DNA of 64,000 nucleotides from Sphingomonas sp. KRR8 (GCF_023559245.1 NZ_CP097462.1:434001-498000), one strand, 5' to 3'. Positions 1 through 9,129 are shown, counted from the first letter of the stretch. A program made the numbers and translations. Notes: a model not told the origin generated them from the letters alone.

Positions 1-555
1 CAGCGCCTCCGCGCGCCCCTCGGCGAAGTCGGCGCGGCGCTCGAGCAACTCGAAACGGCTGAACGCGTCCTCGGTCCGGCTGCCGTTCAGCAGCTCGCGC
101 GCACGGGCGCGAGTGACCGCGCTCTCGATCCGGGTGGAGATGCTGTTCTGCCGGGCGCGCGCCTCGCGCAGCTTGCCCTGGAGCTTGGCGATGTCCGCCT
201 CATAGCCCTTGAGCGTGTCTTCCACGACCGTGATCTCTTCCTCGAGGCCCTTGGACATGTCGGCGGCCTTCTGGCGCTCGACCAGGGCGGCCTTGGCCAG
301 GTCCTCGCGGCCCTTGCTCAGCGCCAGTTCGGCCTTCTCCGTCCAGCCGTCGCGAAGCCCGTCCAGCCGAACCATCGCGCGGCGCATTTCCTTGGCGTCC
401 GCGATACAACGAGCGGCCGTGGCGCGAACCTCGACCAGCGTTTCTTCCATTTCGAGAATGATCATGCGGATCATCCGCCCGGGGTCTTCAGCCCGGTCGA
501 GCAGCTCGGCGAAATTGGCTGCCATGATGTCCCTGGTGCGGGAAAAGATGCTCAT
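1..555 (-). CDS. pspA: Phage shock protein A (C-terminus outside window)
   Basis: PspA/IM30-family coiled-coil protein that coats stressed inner membrane; in enterobacteria it also holds PspF inactive. The 185 visible codons start MSIFSRTRDI, carry the conserved stretch LLDRAEDPGRMIRMII from about residue 18, and continue as almost unbroken charged helix rich in Glu, Lys, Arg and Ala. The start ATG at 555 has GAGGG six bases upstream. A sigma-54 promoter lies 48 bp upstream and pspF is divergent, the classic psp arrangement. The gene runs off the left edge of the window, so its C-terminus and any following psp genes cannot be seen. Confidence 0.93.
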   Translation of the reverse strand, partial: MSIFSRTRDIMAANFAELLDRAEDPGRMIRMIILEMEETLVEVRATAARCIADAKEMRRAMVRLDGLRDGWTEKAELALSKGREDLAKAALVERQKAADMSKGLEEEITVVEDTLKGYEADIAKLQGKLREARARQNSISTRIESAVTRARARELLNGSRTEDAFSRFELLERRADFAEGRAEAL

Positions 556-602
556 CGACTACCCTCGTGAAGCCAGCGTGGCCCTGTCATGCCCAATACT
601 AT

Positions 603-618
603 GCAGAGTCCGTGCCAA
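603..618 (-). promoter_or_regulatory. Sigma-54 promoter of pspA
   Basis: The minus strand reads TTGGCACGGACTCTGC. The -24 GG and -12 GC are separated by exactly 10 nt, and TGGCACG matches the consensus -24 box perfectly. The expected transcript start is near 591, about 35 bp before the pspA ATG. PspF, encoded divergently, is the expected enhancer-binding activator; its sites would lie in 619-718. Confidence 0.88.
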
Positions 619-718
619 TTTCGACAAATCGGCAGAACCGCCAAACTCGTCTACCAACGGGAGGCTGGCGGAGTTGAAATGGCTTGCCAAGCTTGCGTGA
701 AATACACCAACTGATGGG

Positions 719-1792
719 GTGCAGCGGACGCAAAATTTCATAGGCTCCAGCCTCGCCTTCCTCGACGCGGTCGAGCGGGCCAGCCGTGCCGCGCCGCTCA
801 ACCGTCCCGTCCTTGTGATAGGCGAACGCGGCACGGGCAAGGAGTTGATTGCCGAGCGTCTTCATCACCTGTCGTCGCGCTGGGCGGGGCCGCTGGTCAC
901 CATGAACTGCGCCGCGCTTCCAGAAAACCTCATCGAGGCCGAGCTGTTCGGCCACGAGGCGGGCAGCTTCACCGGGGCTGCAAAGACCCGCCACGGCCGC
1001 TTCGAGGAGGCTGACGGCGGAACCCTGTTCCTTGACGAACTCGCGACCCTGAGCTCGCCAGCGCAAGACCGGCTCCTTCGCGCCGTCGAATATGGCGAAA
1101 TCACGCGCATCGGTGCGTCCAAGCCGGTCAAGGTCGATGTTCGCATCGTCGCCGCCACCAACGAGCACCTGCCGCGCCTGGTGGACGAAGGGCGCTTCCG
1201 TGCCGACCTGCTCGACCGCTTGAGTTTCGAGGTCATCACCCTGCCGCCGCTACGGCTGCGGCAAGGCGACGTGCCGCTGCTCGCCGAGCATTTCGGCCGG
1301 CGCATGGCGGTGGAACTCGACTGGCCGGGCTGGCCGGGCTTCGCGCCGGGCGCCCAGGCGGAACTCGAGCGTTATCCCTGGCCGGGTAACGTCCGCGAAC
1401 TGCGCAACGTGGTGGAGCGTGCCGTCTACCGCTGGGAGGACCCCGAACGGCCGATCGCATCGGTTCAATTCGATCCCTTTGCCTCACCCTGGGCGCCAGG
1501 ACAGGGGCCAATGGCACCGGTTGCGGCGGCGGCACCCGTCGCAGCGGCGCCGGCCAGCGCTGCGCCATCCTCGGACGCCCCACCCGAAGCACCGGTCGCG
1601 GCGGCCGCACCCTCCGCGGTCACCAACGATTTCCGCGGCGCGGTCATGAGCTATGAACGCGCTCTCCTCGAGGAAGCTCTTCGCACCAACCGCTACAACC
1701 AGCGCGCCACCGCCGCTGCCTTGTCGCTGAGCTATGACCAGCTTCGCCATGCGCTGAAGCGTCACAAGCTGCTGGAAGGCGAGGCGGCCTGA
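719..1792 (+). CDS. pspF: PspF, sigma-54 enhancer-binding activator of the phage shock response
   Basis: AAA+ activator that hydrolyses ATP to open sigma-54 promoters. Walker A GERGTGK is at residues 35-41, the sigma-54 contact loop GSFTGA (a variant of GAFTGA) at 82-87, and Walker B GTLFLDE at 101-107. An Ala/Pro-rich linker spans about 255-305, and a Fis-type helix-turn-helix (NQRATAAALSLSYDQLRHAL) closes the protein. As in known PspF there is no N-terminal receiver domain. GTG at 719 is the only start between the upstream in-frame stop (698-700) and the conserved domain. It is divergent from pspA, its expected target. Confidence 0.92.
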   Translation: MQRTQNFIGSSLAFLDAVERASRAAPLNRPVLVIGERGTGKELIAERLHHLSSRWAGPLVTMNCAALPENLIEAELFGHEAGSFTGAAKTRHGRFEEADGGTLFLDELATLSSPAQDRLLRAVEYGEITRIGASKPVKVDVRIVAATNEHLPRLVDEGRFRADLLDRLSFEVITLPPLRLRQGDVPLLAEHFGRRMAVELDWPGWPGFAPGAQAELERYPWPGNVRELRNVVERAVYRWEDPERPIASVQFDPFASPWAPGQGPMAPVAAAAPVAAAPASAAPSSDAPPEAPVAAAAPSAVTNDFRGAVMSYERALLEEALRTNRYNQRATAAALSLSYDQLRHALKRHKLLEGEAA

Positions 1793-1866
1793 CGTCACCG
1801 TCGCGTCGTTGACTTGCCCACCACAGCGAACCACATGGCCCGCATCACCAAACAGGAGATGAGCTC

Positions 1867-2475
1867 ATGGCCTTCGAAGTCGCCCCGCTGCCCTACGCCT
1901 ATGAAGCGCTGGAGCCGTACATCGACGCGCAGACCATGCGCCTGCATCACGACAAGCATCACCAGGCCTATGTCGACAATCTGAACAAGGCGGTCGACGC
2001 CGACCCGAACCTGCAGGGCAAGAGCCTCGACGAGATCGTCAAGAACGCCGGCTCGGCGCCGCCCGTCGTGCGCAACAACGGCGGCGGCCACTGGAACCAC
2101 ACCTTCTTCTGGGACATCATGGGCCCGGGCAACGGCAGTGGACCGCAGGGCGCGCTGGCGGACGCGATCAACTCCAAATTCGGCGGCATCGAGCAGCTGC
2201 AGGAGCAGTTCAACACGGCCGGTCTTGGTCGCTTCGGCTCAGGCTGGGTGTGGCTGATCGCGGTGCCGGGCGAGGGCGTCGACATCGTGTCCACCCCGAA
2301 CCAGGACAACCCGCTGATGGACCTGGCCGAGCGCAAGGGCACGCCGATCCTTGGTAACGACGTGTGGGAACACGCTTATTACCTCACCTATCAGAACCGC
2401 CGCGCAGACTATCTGAAGGCGTGGTGGAATGTGGTGAACTGGGACAAGGTCCAGCAGCGCTTCGCCGAGATCTGA
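1867..2475 (+). CDS. sodB: Fe/Mn superoxide dismutase
   Basis: Cytoplasmic superoxide dismutase, 202 aa, converting superoxide to peroxide and oxygen. Metal ligands are visible as His27 (LHHDKHH), His78 (WNHTF) and the Asp/His of DVWEHAYY near the C-terminus; FGSGWVWL is the conserved core. The metal cannot be assigned firmly by eye; the overall form is that of alphaproteobacterial Fe-type enzymes. An AGGAG Shine-Dalgarno sits 8 nt before ATG 1867. The gene ends just before a strong hairpin shared with the convergent ABC operon. Confidence 0.95.
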   Translation: MAFEVAPLPYAYEALEPYIDAQTMRLHHDKHHQAYVDNLNKAVDADPNLQGKSLDEIVKNAGSAPPVVRNNGGGHWNHTFFWDIMGPGNGSGPQGALADAINSKFGGIEQLQEQFNTAGLGRFGSGWVWLIAVPGEGVDIVSTPNQDNPLMDLAERKGTPILGNDVWEHAYYLTYQNRRADYLKAWWNVVNWDKVQQRFAEI

Positions 2476-2480
2476 GCTTC

Positions 2481-2512
2481 AGCGTGGCCTCCTCTTCGGA
2501 GGAGGTCACGCT
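2481..2512. terminator. Bidirectional terminator between sodB and the ABC permease
   Basis: A 14-bp stem (AGCGTGGCCTCCTC, loop TTCG, complementary arm with one G-T pair) lies between convergent genes and reaches into the last codons of the minus-strand permease. The UUCG tetraloop favours stability. Only a short T run follows on the plus side. Confidence 0.75.
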
Positions 2513-3267
2513 TTCAGGCGGTAACCCGTCCGGAAAATCCACCAGATCCCGCCCAGGCACACCGCCGCGAAGGCGGCGGTTGCGGCCAGCGCGGTCCCGA
2601 ACGACACATCGGCCGTTCCGAAGAAGGTCCAGCGGAAGCCGTTGATCAGATACACCACTGGATTGAACAGGGTGATCTGCCGCCAGGCCGGCGGAAGCAT
2701 GTCGATCGAGTAGAAGGCACCGCCCAGAAAGGTCAGCGGCGTCACGACCAGCAGCGGGATGACCTGCAGCTGCTCGAACCCCTTGGCCCAGATGCCGATG
2801 ATGAAGCCGAACATGCAGAAGGTGAAGGCGACCAGCGCCAGAAACAGCAGCGCGTAGATCGGGTGAATGACGATCACGGGGACGAACAGGTGGGCGGTCA
2901 GGAAGATCACCAGCGCCACGCTCATCGCCTTGGTCGCGGCCGCGCCGACATAGCCCAGCACCGTCTCGAACGCCGACAATGGCGCCGAAAGGATCTCGTA
3001 GATGGTCCCGGTGAAGCGCGGCATGTGGATGCCGAAGCTCGCGTTGAAGATGCTTTCGGTGAACAGGCTGAGCATCATCAGGCCCGGCACGATGAAGGCA
3101 CCGTAGGGAACCCCGCCAATCTCCGTCATGCGGCTGCCGATCGCCGAGCCGAAGACGATGAAATAAAGGCTGGTGGTGATCACCGGCACTGCAAGACCCG
3201 TCCACAGTGTTCGCCGGAAACGGTGCATCTCGAACTTGTAGATTGCCCAGGCGCCCCGAAGGTTCAT
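2506..3267 (-). CDS. ABC-2 type transporter permease (YadH-like)
   Basis: 253-aa inner-membrane permease with about six hydrophobic segments and the ABC-2 features [16 protein letters not shown] and [17 protein letters not shown]. It should pair with the ATPase encoded immediately upstream, whose stop overlaps this start by 4 nt. Family members export drugs, polysaccharides or lipids; the substrate cannot be read from sequence. It is the last gene of the dapF-led operon. Confidence 0.85.
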   Translation of the reverse strand: MNLRGAWAIYKFEMHRFRRTLWTGLAVPVITTSLYFIVFGSAIGSRMTEIGGVPYGAFIVPGLMMLSLFTESIFNASFGIHMPRFTGTIYEILSAPLSAFETVLGYVGAAATKAMSVALVIFLTAHLFVPVIVIHPIYALLFLALVAFTFCMFGFIIGIWAKGFEQLQVIPLLVVTPLTFLGGAFYSIDMLPPAWRQITLFNPVVYLINGFRWTFFGTADVSFGTALAATAAFAAVCLGGIWWIFRTGYRLKA

Positions 3268-4202
3268 GGCCGGCTATTCCCCTCATGGATCAACCCGACG
3301 AAGATATCCTCCAGGCTGCTGCTTTTGGTGTCGAGGTCCTTGAAGGGAACGCCAGCGTCTCGCATCGCCGATAGCAGCGAAGGGATTCCCGTCCGTTCTG
3401 CTTTCCCGTCGAACACATAGGTCAGCTGCTTGCCATCATCGCTCAGCTGCAATCCCCAGTCGGACAGCGCCGTCGGCACTGCCTCCAGCGGCTCTGGCAA
3501 CTGCAGGTGCAGCTCCTTCCGGCCAAGCTTCTTCATCAACTCATTCTTGTCCTCGACCAGGATGAGCTCGCCACGATTGATCACGCCTACACGGTCGGCC
3601 ATTTCCTCGGCCTCCTCGATGTAGTGGGTCGTCAGGATGATGGTGACGCCCCTCTCGCGAAGGGTGCGGACCATCGCCCACATCTCCTTGCGCAGCTCCA
3701 CGTCCACACCGGCCGTCGGCTCGTCGAGAAACAGGATGTCGGGCTCGTGCGCCAGCGCCTTGGCAATCATCACGCGCCGCTTCATCCCTCCGGACAGCTC
3801 CCGCAGGATGGTCTTGCGCTTGTCCCAGAGGGTCAGTGCACGCAGGATCTCCTCGATCTTGGCGTCATTCTTGGGCTTGCCGAACAACTCGCGACTGAAG
3901 GCGACCGTGTTCCACACCGGCTCGAACTGGTCGGTATTGAGCTCCTGTGGCACCAGTCCGATCCGGGTCCGCGCATGGCGATAAGCGTCCTGCCAATGCT
4001 TGCCGTCGACCAGCACGGTTCCGCTGGTGGCGGTCACCAGTCCGCAGACGATGGAGATGAGCGTCGTCTTGCCCGCACCATTTGGCCCCAGCAGGGCGAA
4101 GATCTCGCCATGCTGGATGTCGAGGTTGACTGCTTTCAGCGCCTCGGTGCCGCTGGCATAAGCCTTGCGCAGCCCGCGAATGGATAGGGCGAACTCACTC
4201 AT
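3264..4202 (-). CDS. ABC transporter ATP-binding protein (YadG-like)
   Basis: 312-aa ATPase with Walker [10 protein letters not shown] near residue 39, signature LSGGMKRR, Walker [13 protein letters not shown] and the switch histidine in [12 protein letters not shown]. About 80 residues follow the nucleotide-binding domain, as in ABC-2 ATPases of the drug/lipid export type. It overlaps yciB upstream and the permease downstream by ATGA, so the pair is translationally coupled. Confidence 0.9.
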   Translation of the reverse strand: MSEFALSIRGLRKAYASGTEALKAVNLDIQHGEIFALLGPNGAGKTTLISIVCGLVTATSGTVLVDGKHWQDAYRHARTRIGLVPQELNTDQFEPVWNTVAFSRELFGKPKNDAKIEEILRALTLWDKRKTILRELSGGMKRRVMIAKALAHEPDILFLDEPTAGVDVELRKEMWAMVRTLRERGVTIILTTHYIEEAEEMADRVGVINRGELILVEDKNELMKKLGRKELHLQLPEPLEAVPTALSDWGLQLSDDGKQLTYVFDGKAERTGIPSLLSAMRDAGVPFKDLDTKSSSLEDIFVGLIHEGNSRP

Positions 4203-4819
4203 TCGACAGGTCCCGCTTCGATCGGCTCGGCCGCTTCATTGTTGAGCCCGTGCCGGAGGAGCATCGGGACATTCAGCGCCGCAAACAGGAAGGTGAGGGG
4301 GATGGCGCCCCACAGCTTGAAGCCGACCCAGAAATTCGTTGTGCTGTGCCGCCACACGGCCTCGTTCAGAACTGCCATGGCAAGGAAGAAGTACGCCCAG
4401 TTGCGGGTCAGCTTGCGCCAGCCCTCGGCATCCAGGCCCGGGTAAGCGCTGCCCAGAACCAGCTTCAGCAAAGGCCGTCCCGACCACAGGCCGAACCCGA
4501 GCAAGCCTGCTACCAGCAGGTAATAGAGCGTCGGCTTCATCTTGATGAAGGTTTCGTCGTGCAGCCAGATGGTCAGGCCGCCAAGGATCACCACCGTGAC
4601 GCCCGAGAACCATAGCAATGGCGAGATGGAGCGGAAGCGAATGGCCGAATAGATCATCGCGGCCACCATCGCGACCATGAAGGCACCCGTCGCGACGAAG
4701 ATCTTCACCAGCGGATCGACCGGCGCAAAGAAGTTGACCAGAAAGAAGACCAGCAGCGGCCCCAGGTCGATCAACAGCTTGGAAGCGCCCTGGGGTTCGG
4801 CCTTGGCAGCCTCGCTCAT
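4199..4819 (-). CDS. yciB: YciB/IspZ-family inner-membrane protein (septation protein A)
   Basis: 206-aa polytopic membrane protein with about six hydrophobic helices. Family signatures are [19 protein letters not shown] at the N-terminus, [12 protein letters not shown], and [18 protein letters not shown]. YciB affects envelope and septum biogenesis in enterobacteria, but its biochemical role is unresolved. It overlaps ftsY (4816-4819) and the ABC ATPase (4199-4202) by 4 nt each; the ftsY-yciB pairing is common in alphaproteobacteria. Confidence 0.9.
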   Translation of the reverse strand: MSEAAKAEPQGASKLLIDLGPLLVFFLVNFFAPVDPLVKIFVATGAFMVAMVAAMIYSAIRFRSISPLLWFSGVTVVILGGLTIWLHDETFIKMKPTLYYLLVAGLLGFGLWSGRPLLKLVLGSAYPGLDAEGWRKLTRNWAYFFLAMAVLNEAVWRHSTTNFWVGFKLWGAIPLTFLFAALNVPMLLRHGLNNEAAEPIEAGPVE

Positions 4820-5730
4820 TCGTAAATTCCTGCAATGGCGCGAGCGACCGCGCGGGGATCAAACGGGCGGAGATCCTCGACCCCTTCGCCAACGCCAATG
4901 GCGTGGATCGGCAGTCCGAACTTCTCCGCCGCCCCGACCAGCACACCACCGCGAGCGGTTCCGTCCAGCTTTGTCATCACCAGGCCCGTCACTCCGGCCA
5001 GATCGCGGAACACCTCGATCTGATTGATCGCATTCTGCCCAGTGGTCGCATCGAGGACCAGCACCACGTCGTGTGGCGCTTCCGGGTTCAGCCGCCCAAG
5101 GACCCGGCGAACCTTGGAGAGCTCCTCCATCAGGTGGGTCTTGTTCTGCAGCCGCCCGGCGGTGTCGACGATCAGCGCGTCAATGCCTGTCCCGGTCGCC
5201 TGCTTGACCGCGTCATAGACGATCCCGGCAGCGTCGCCGCCTTCCTTGCCTGCGATCACCGGCGCACCGATGCGCTCGCCCCAGATGCGGAGCTGCTCGA
5301 TCGCGGCCGCCCGGAAGGTGTCACCCGCCGCCAGCATCACGCCATAATCCTGCTCCTTGAGCAGGTGGCCGAGCTTGCCGATGGTCGTCGTCTTGCCGCT
5401 GCCGTTCACCCCGATCACCAGGATGACGTGCGGGCGCGGAAAGCCCCACACGTCCAGCGGCTTCGCGACGGGCTTGAGGATCGCTTCGATCTCCTCGGCC
5501 AGGATGGTGCGCAAGCCCCGCTCGTCCAACTGCTCGAACCGCCGAGCCGCAATGGCGTTACGGATGCGCTTGGAGGCTTCCGGCCCAAGGTCGGAGGCGA
5601 TCAGCGCCTCCTCGATGTCGTCCAGCGTCGACGTGTCTAGCGCGGCCTTGCTGGTCAGGCCTGACAGATTGTCGCCCAGCCGGTCTGCCGTCTTCTTGAA
5701 ACCGCCTGCGAGGCGTTCGACCCAACTCAT
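4816..5730 (-). CDS. ftsY: Signal recognition particle receptor FtsY
   Basis: SRP-receptor GTPase that docks ribosome-nascent-chain/Ffh complexes at the membrane. It is 304 aa, essentially the NG domain with almost no acidic A domain. G1 GVNGSGKTT lies at 107-115, followed by DTAGR and TKLDGTARGG (G4/closing region). ATG 5730 overlaps the mtaB stop. Its partner ffh is in this window at 9185 on the other strand. Confidence 0.97.
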   Translation of the reverse strand: MSWVERLAGGFKKTADRLGDNLSGLTSKAALDTSTLDDIEEALIASDLGPEASKRIRNAIAARRFEQLDERGLRTILAEEIEAILKPVAKPLDVWGFPRPHVILVIGVNGSGKTTTIGKLGHLLKEQDYGVMLAAGDTFRAAAIEQLRIWGERIGAPVIAGKEGGDAAGIVYDAVKQATGTGIDALIVDTAGRLQNKTHLMEELSKVRRVLGRLNPEAPHDVVLVLDATTGQNAINQIEVFRDLAGVTGLVMTKLDGTARGGVLVGAAEKFGLPIHAIGVGEGVEDLRPFDPRAVARAIAGIYE

Positions 5731-6860
5731 TCAAAAGTCCCGAGTAAGTGATCAGCCGTGCGGCCGGTGATGCGAACTGTGCCCTGGTGACTGCGACCCG
5801 AGCCGGCGACAAACAGCGGCGCGAAATTATCCGTGTGGCCCTTCTCGCCATTTTCGATCAACGCAGGCTGGAGAGTGCCGACGAGACTGTTGAGCCACGC
5901 CCCGCGCCGCTCCGCCGCAGCCGCCCGAAGCCGTGCAGAGCGAGCCTTGATCACCTCGGGCGCAAGCTGCGGCATGCGTGCTGCGGGCGTGTTCGGGCGC
6001 GGAGAAAAAGGGAAAATGTGGGCGGCGACGATGTCGCATTCGTCCAGCAACGTGAGGCTGTTCCGGGCCGCTTCCTCACTCTCGGTGGGAAAGCCGGCGA
6101 TCAGGTCTGCGCCAATGGTGAGGTCCGGACGGACCTTCTTCAAACGCTGAACCAGACGCACCGCATCAGCGCGCAGGTGCCGTCGCTTCATCCGCTTGAG
6201 AATCAGGTCGTCGCCATGCTGCAGCGACAGATGCACATGCGGCATCAGCCGCTGCTCGCCCGCGAATAAGGCAAGCAGCGCCTCGTCCACTTCCATGCTG
6301 TCGAGGCTCGACAGCCGCAACCGCTTGAGCTGGGGAAGGTCGGCCAGCAGCCGCTCGCAGAGCCGCCCAAGCCCACCCTCGACGGCGGTGATGTCGACGC
6401 CGGTCAGCACGATCTCCGCTGCGCCAAGGTCGAGCTCTCGAGCGACCGCGTCACGCACGGCCGGGTAGGGCAGGGTGACGCTCGGCCCGCGCGCCTGCCA
6501 GATGGTGCAGAAGGTACAGCGATGATCGCACCCGGTCTGCACCGCCACGAAGCTGCGCACCCGCTGGCGGAATCCCGCCGTGACCGCAGGCGCCGCGAAA
6601 TCGCGCAGCCGGACTTCGTCGACCTCCGGCATGGCCCGGAATGCCTGCGGATCGAGCTGCACGGCACAGCCCGTTGCAATGATGCGCGCAGACGGACGAT
6701 CGCGCCGGGCGCGTCGGATCGCCTGCCGTGTTTGGCGGACTGCCTCGTTCGTGACCGCGCAGCTGTTCACGATCACGGTGCCGGGCGCCGCACTCATCTT
6801 CAGCGTCTCGCTTTCGGCGAAGTTCAGCCGGCAGCCGAGCGTGATCGTCTCGACGCTCAT
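5727..6860 (-). CDS. mtaB: tRNA t6A37 methylthiotransferase MtaB
   Basis: Radical-SAM enzyme converting t6A to ms2t6A at position 37 of ANN-decoding tRNAs. N-terminal cluster cysteines are Cys10, Cys34 and Cys65, and the radical-SAM motif CDHRCTFC puts Cys at 111, 115 and 118; a C-terminal TRAM-like segment follows. ATG 6860 (MSVETITLGCRLN) is the true start; the frame stays open 28 codons further but that part lies inside dapF. The dapF stop overlaps this ATG, and the end overlaps ftsY. Confidence 0.93.
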   Translation of the reverse strand: MSVETITLGCRLNFAESETLKMSAAPGTVIVNSCAVTNEAVRQTRQAIRRARRDRPSARIIATGCAVQLDPQAFRAMPEVDEVRLRDFAAPAVTAGFRQRVRSFVAVQTGCDHRCTFCTIWQARGPSVTLPYPAVRDAVARELDLGAAEIVLTGVDITAVEGGLGRLCERLLADLPQLKRLRLSSLDSMEVDEALLALFAGEQRLMPHVHLSLQHGDDLILKRMKRRHLRADAVRLVQRLKKVRPDLTIGADLIAGFPTESEEAARNSLTLLDECDIVAAHIFPFSPRPNTPAARMPQLAPEVIKARSARLRAAAAERRGAWLNSLVGTLQPALIENGEKGHTDNFAPLFVAGSGRSHQGTVRITGRTADHLLGTFE

Positions 6861-7660
6861 GCTCCGAACCGCTCCAGCTCGATCTCGCCCTTGAAGACGT
6901 AGGTGGCGTCGCCGATCATCCTGACGGGCTCTCCCGGAGTCCACGACACCGTCAACGTGCCGCCCGGCATGGTCACCTTGACCGGCGAGGTCACTCGCTT
7001 CGACTTGATGGCCGCCACCGCCGTCGCGCAGGCGCCGGTGCCGCAGGCGAGCGTCAGGCCCGCGCCCCGTTCCCAGGTGCGCAGGGTGATCGCCCCGTCC
7101 TTCACCTCGGCGACGTTGACATTGATCCGCTCTGGAAAAGCGGGGTCATGCTCGATGCTCGGGCCGAGGCGGCCAAGGTCAATCGACGCCAGATCATCAA
7201 CGAAGAAAATCAGATGCGGATTGCCGACGTTTACCGCCATCGGCTTTTCCAGCGGGCCCCAGCCCATCGGCACCGCCGCCGTGTCCATCGGGTAAGTGAT
7301 GGGAATCTCGTCCCAGGCGAACCTCGGCTCAACCAGATCGACCTGCACCTGACCATCCAGAGACCCGCCGTGGATCACTCCGCCGGCGGTCTCGATGCTG
7401 CTCGCCCCGGTCAGTGCCACGACGCAGCGGCTGGCGTTGCCACAACTCTGGACTTCGCCGCCGTCATGATTCCAGATGCGCATCCGCACGTCGGCCTGGC
7501 TGCTCGCTTCCAGCACGATCAATTGGTCGCAGCCGATCCCGAACCGGCGGTCCGCAAGCGCCTTCGCCAGCGCCGGGCTCATCGTCAGCGGCTCGCTTCG
7601 GCCATCGAGAATGACGAAGTCGTTGCCGAGACCGTGCATCTTGTGGAAGGGGCGCGTCAT
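6857..7660 (-). CDS. dapF: Diaminopimelate epimerase
   Basis: Converts LL- to meso-diaminopimelate for lysine and peptidoglycan synthesis; cytoplasmic, 267 aa. The two catalytic cysteines are Cys73 (SCGNASRC) and Cys206 (LACGTGAC). N-terminal MHGLGNDFVILDGR is the family signature, which fixes the start at ATG 7660; the frame is open upstream but overlaps the divergent gene at 7721. First gene of a six-gene minus-strand operon joined by ATGA overlaps. Confidence 0.96.
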   Translation of the reverse strand: MTRPFHKMHGLGNDFVILDGRSEPLTMSPALAKALADRRFGIGCDQLIVLEASSQADVRMRIWNHDGGEVQSCGNASRCVVALTGASSIETAGGVIHGGSLDGQVQVDLVEPRFAWDEIPITYPMDTAAVPMGWGPLEKPMAVNVGNPHLIFFVDDLASIDLGRLGPSIEHDPAFPERINVNVAEVKDGAITLRTWERGAGLTLACGTGACATAVAAIKSKRVTSPVKVTMPGGTLTVSWTPGEPVRMIGDATYVFKGEIELERFGA

Positions 7661-7720
7661 TGCTCCGGGCGACTTAGGGACGCGCGGAACCTTAGTCCAC
7701 CTGCCAGGAGTTTCAGGGCA

Positions 7721-8158
7721 ATGCCCAGAGCCGCTAACGACGTGATGCAGTCCGTGATCTTTTCCGCGGTGCTCGACGCCATTGCGGCGCTCAAGGACGC
7801 CAGTGGCGGCCTTCCGAACAACCTGCTGCGGCAGGTGCAGGCGATCCACAACAACGTGACCTTCGCCGACCTGCCCAAGGAACTTCAGGACGCGATCGCC
7901 GCCAGCACGCGCACGGCCTTCACGCAGCTGCTGAAGGAAGGCTACTCGGTCGCGCCGCGCGATCTCACACCAGCACGGCCGGCGCCGCGGCACGGCGAAC
8001 TGGTGGACCGGGGCGGCCGCAACCCCCGTGGTCCGCGCCCGGGTGGTCCGCGCCCCGGTGGCGCAGGCCGTCCTTCAGGTCCGGGCGGCCCTCCGCGAGG
8101 TGATCGCCCGCGCGGCGGAGCGCCGACCGGCAAGCCGCGCGGCCCCCGCAAGCCCTAA
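7721..8158 (+). CDS. Unknown protein with Arg/Gly/Pro-rich tail
   Basis: 145 aa, function not recognised. Residues 1-85 look like a compact helical domain (MQSVIFSAVLDAIAALKDA, NNLLRQVQAIHNNVTFADLP). From about residue 95 it becomes a low-complexity Gly/Pro/Arg tail with repeated GPRPGG units, resembling RGG-type nucleic-acid-binding tails. AGGAG 12 nt upstream and ATG 7721 set the start. Divergent from dapF and convergent with usp, with which its TAA stop overlaps in the sequence CTAA. RNA or DNA binding is inference from composition only. Confidence 0.75.
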   Translation: MPRAANDVMQSVIFSAVLDAIAALKDASGGLPNNLLRQVQAIHNNVTFADLPKELQDAIAASTRTAFTQLLKEGYSVAPRDLTPARPAPRHGELVDRGGRNPRGPRPGGPRPGGAGRPSGPGGPPRGDRPRGGAPTGKPRGPRKP

Positions 8159-8973
8159 CGGGCGAGCAGCAGCGACAACGGGCAATCACCAAGCAAGGTG
8201 CGGGTCACCCCGCCCATCCAGAACTCGCCGATCCGGTTGTGGTGGTAGGCACCGGCCACGACCAGCCGGGCGCCGACGTCATGAGCCGTGCCGACCAGCA
8301 GAAGGGCAGGATCGTCACCGCCGCGCCGGACTTCGCGCAATTCCGCATGGACCCCGTGCCGGGACAGATATTCCAGCACCGCCGTTGCAGGGAAGCTGCC
8401 GGGTTCGTGTGGTTCGTTGCTGACCGTGGCGACATGCACGGCGGAGGCCATGCGCAGCAGCGGCAGCGCCTGCTTGATCGCCGCGGCGGCTTCGAAACTG
8501 CGGTCCCAGGCGATGAGCGCTGGAGCGGTGGGGTCGATGACCTTGGAGTCCGCTGCCGGCACCAGCACGGGGGTGCGGGTCTTCTGGACGATATCGGGCA
8601 GGTTGCCGGAACTGATCGCATCGGGTGTGCCGCGGGGGACGCGCCCGGTGACCACCAGGTCGGCCAAGGCCGCGTAGCTGGCGATCGTATGCGCGATCGA
8701 GCCGGTGGCGCGCTTCACATCCCAGCTCACGTCCTCGCGAGCCATCTCGCGCTCCAGCCGGTCGGAGGTGGCCTCCTGCTGTTCTTCGACGGCCTTGATC
8801 AGGTCATTGAGGACGTAGATTCCGCCGAAGCCGTCGGCCGCGACGAATGCGTCGTACGGCATGATCTGCAGGAAGCGGACATGCCCTCCGAAACAGCGCG
8901 CGACGGCCAAGGCGCTTTGCACCCGCTGGTCGATCGAGGCTTCGTCGCTGATGTGGCACAGGATGGTCTTCAC
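8155..8973 (-). CDS. Universal stress protein, two Usp domains
   Basis: 272-aa cytoplasmic protein with tandem Usp folds: an N-terminal copy from MKTILCHISDEASIDQRV and a second from about residue 155 (PALIAWDRSFEAAAAIKQAL) ending in GARLVVAGAYHHNRIGEF and GGVTRTLLGDCPLSLLL, close to the ATP-binding G-2x-G-9x-G(S/T) type. It likely helps survival under starvation or low oxygen. A TTGATCCGGGTCAA box 50 bp upstream suggests FNR/FixK control. Confidence 0.88.
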   Translation of the reverse strand: MKTILCHISDEASIDQRVQSALAVARCFGGHVRFLQIMPYDAFVAADGFGGIYVLNDLIKAVEEQQEATSDRLEREMAREDVSWDVKRATGSIAHTIASYAALADLVVTGRVPRGTPDAISSGNLPDIVQKTRTPVLVPAADSKVIDPTAPALIAWDRSFEAAAAIKQALPLLRMASAVHVATVSNEPHEPGSFPATAVLEYLSRHGVHAELREVRRGGDDPALLLVGTAHDVGARLVVAGAYHHNRIGEFWMGGVTRTLLGDCPLSLLLAR

Positions 8974-9022
8974 CGCAGGTCTCCTTCACGCACCTTCATC
9001 GCGCCCAGGTGAGCGCACCGCG

Positions 9023-9036
9023 TTGATCCGGGTCAA
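9023..9036 (-). promoter_or_regulatory. Candidate FNR/FixK-type box upstream of usp
   Basis: TTGATCCGGGTCAA matches the TTGAT-N4-ATCAA consensus at 9 of 10 arm positions. Its centre is about 56 bp before the usp ATG; a class II position (-41.5) would place transcription start near 8988. Usp genes are frequent FNR/FixK targets in proteobacteria. No clear -10 is seen, so control is inferred. Confidence 0.5.
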
Positions 9037-9129
9037 TTCCTTGTCATTCTTGACCCTCCAGCCCACCTGCCGTAAGGGCGCCAAGTCGTTTCGACAGATA
9101 TAGCACCAAGCGTCCTTCGGGACACGCTG

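Noticed and set aside
1809..1837. TTGACT as the -35 of a sodB promoter
   Set aside because: No acceptable -10 at 16-18 bp; the region reads CACATGG there.
7148..7720. Upstream extension of the 145-aa protein on the plus strand
   Set aside because: It overlaps dapF antisense; AGGAG and ATG 7721 mark the true start.
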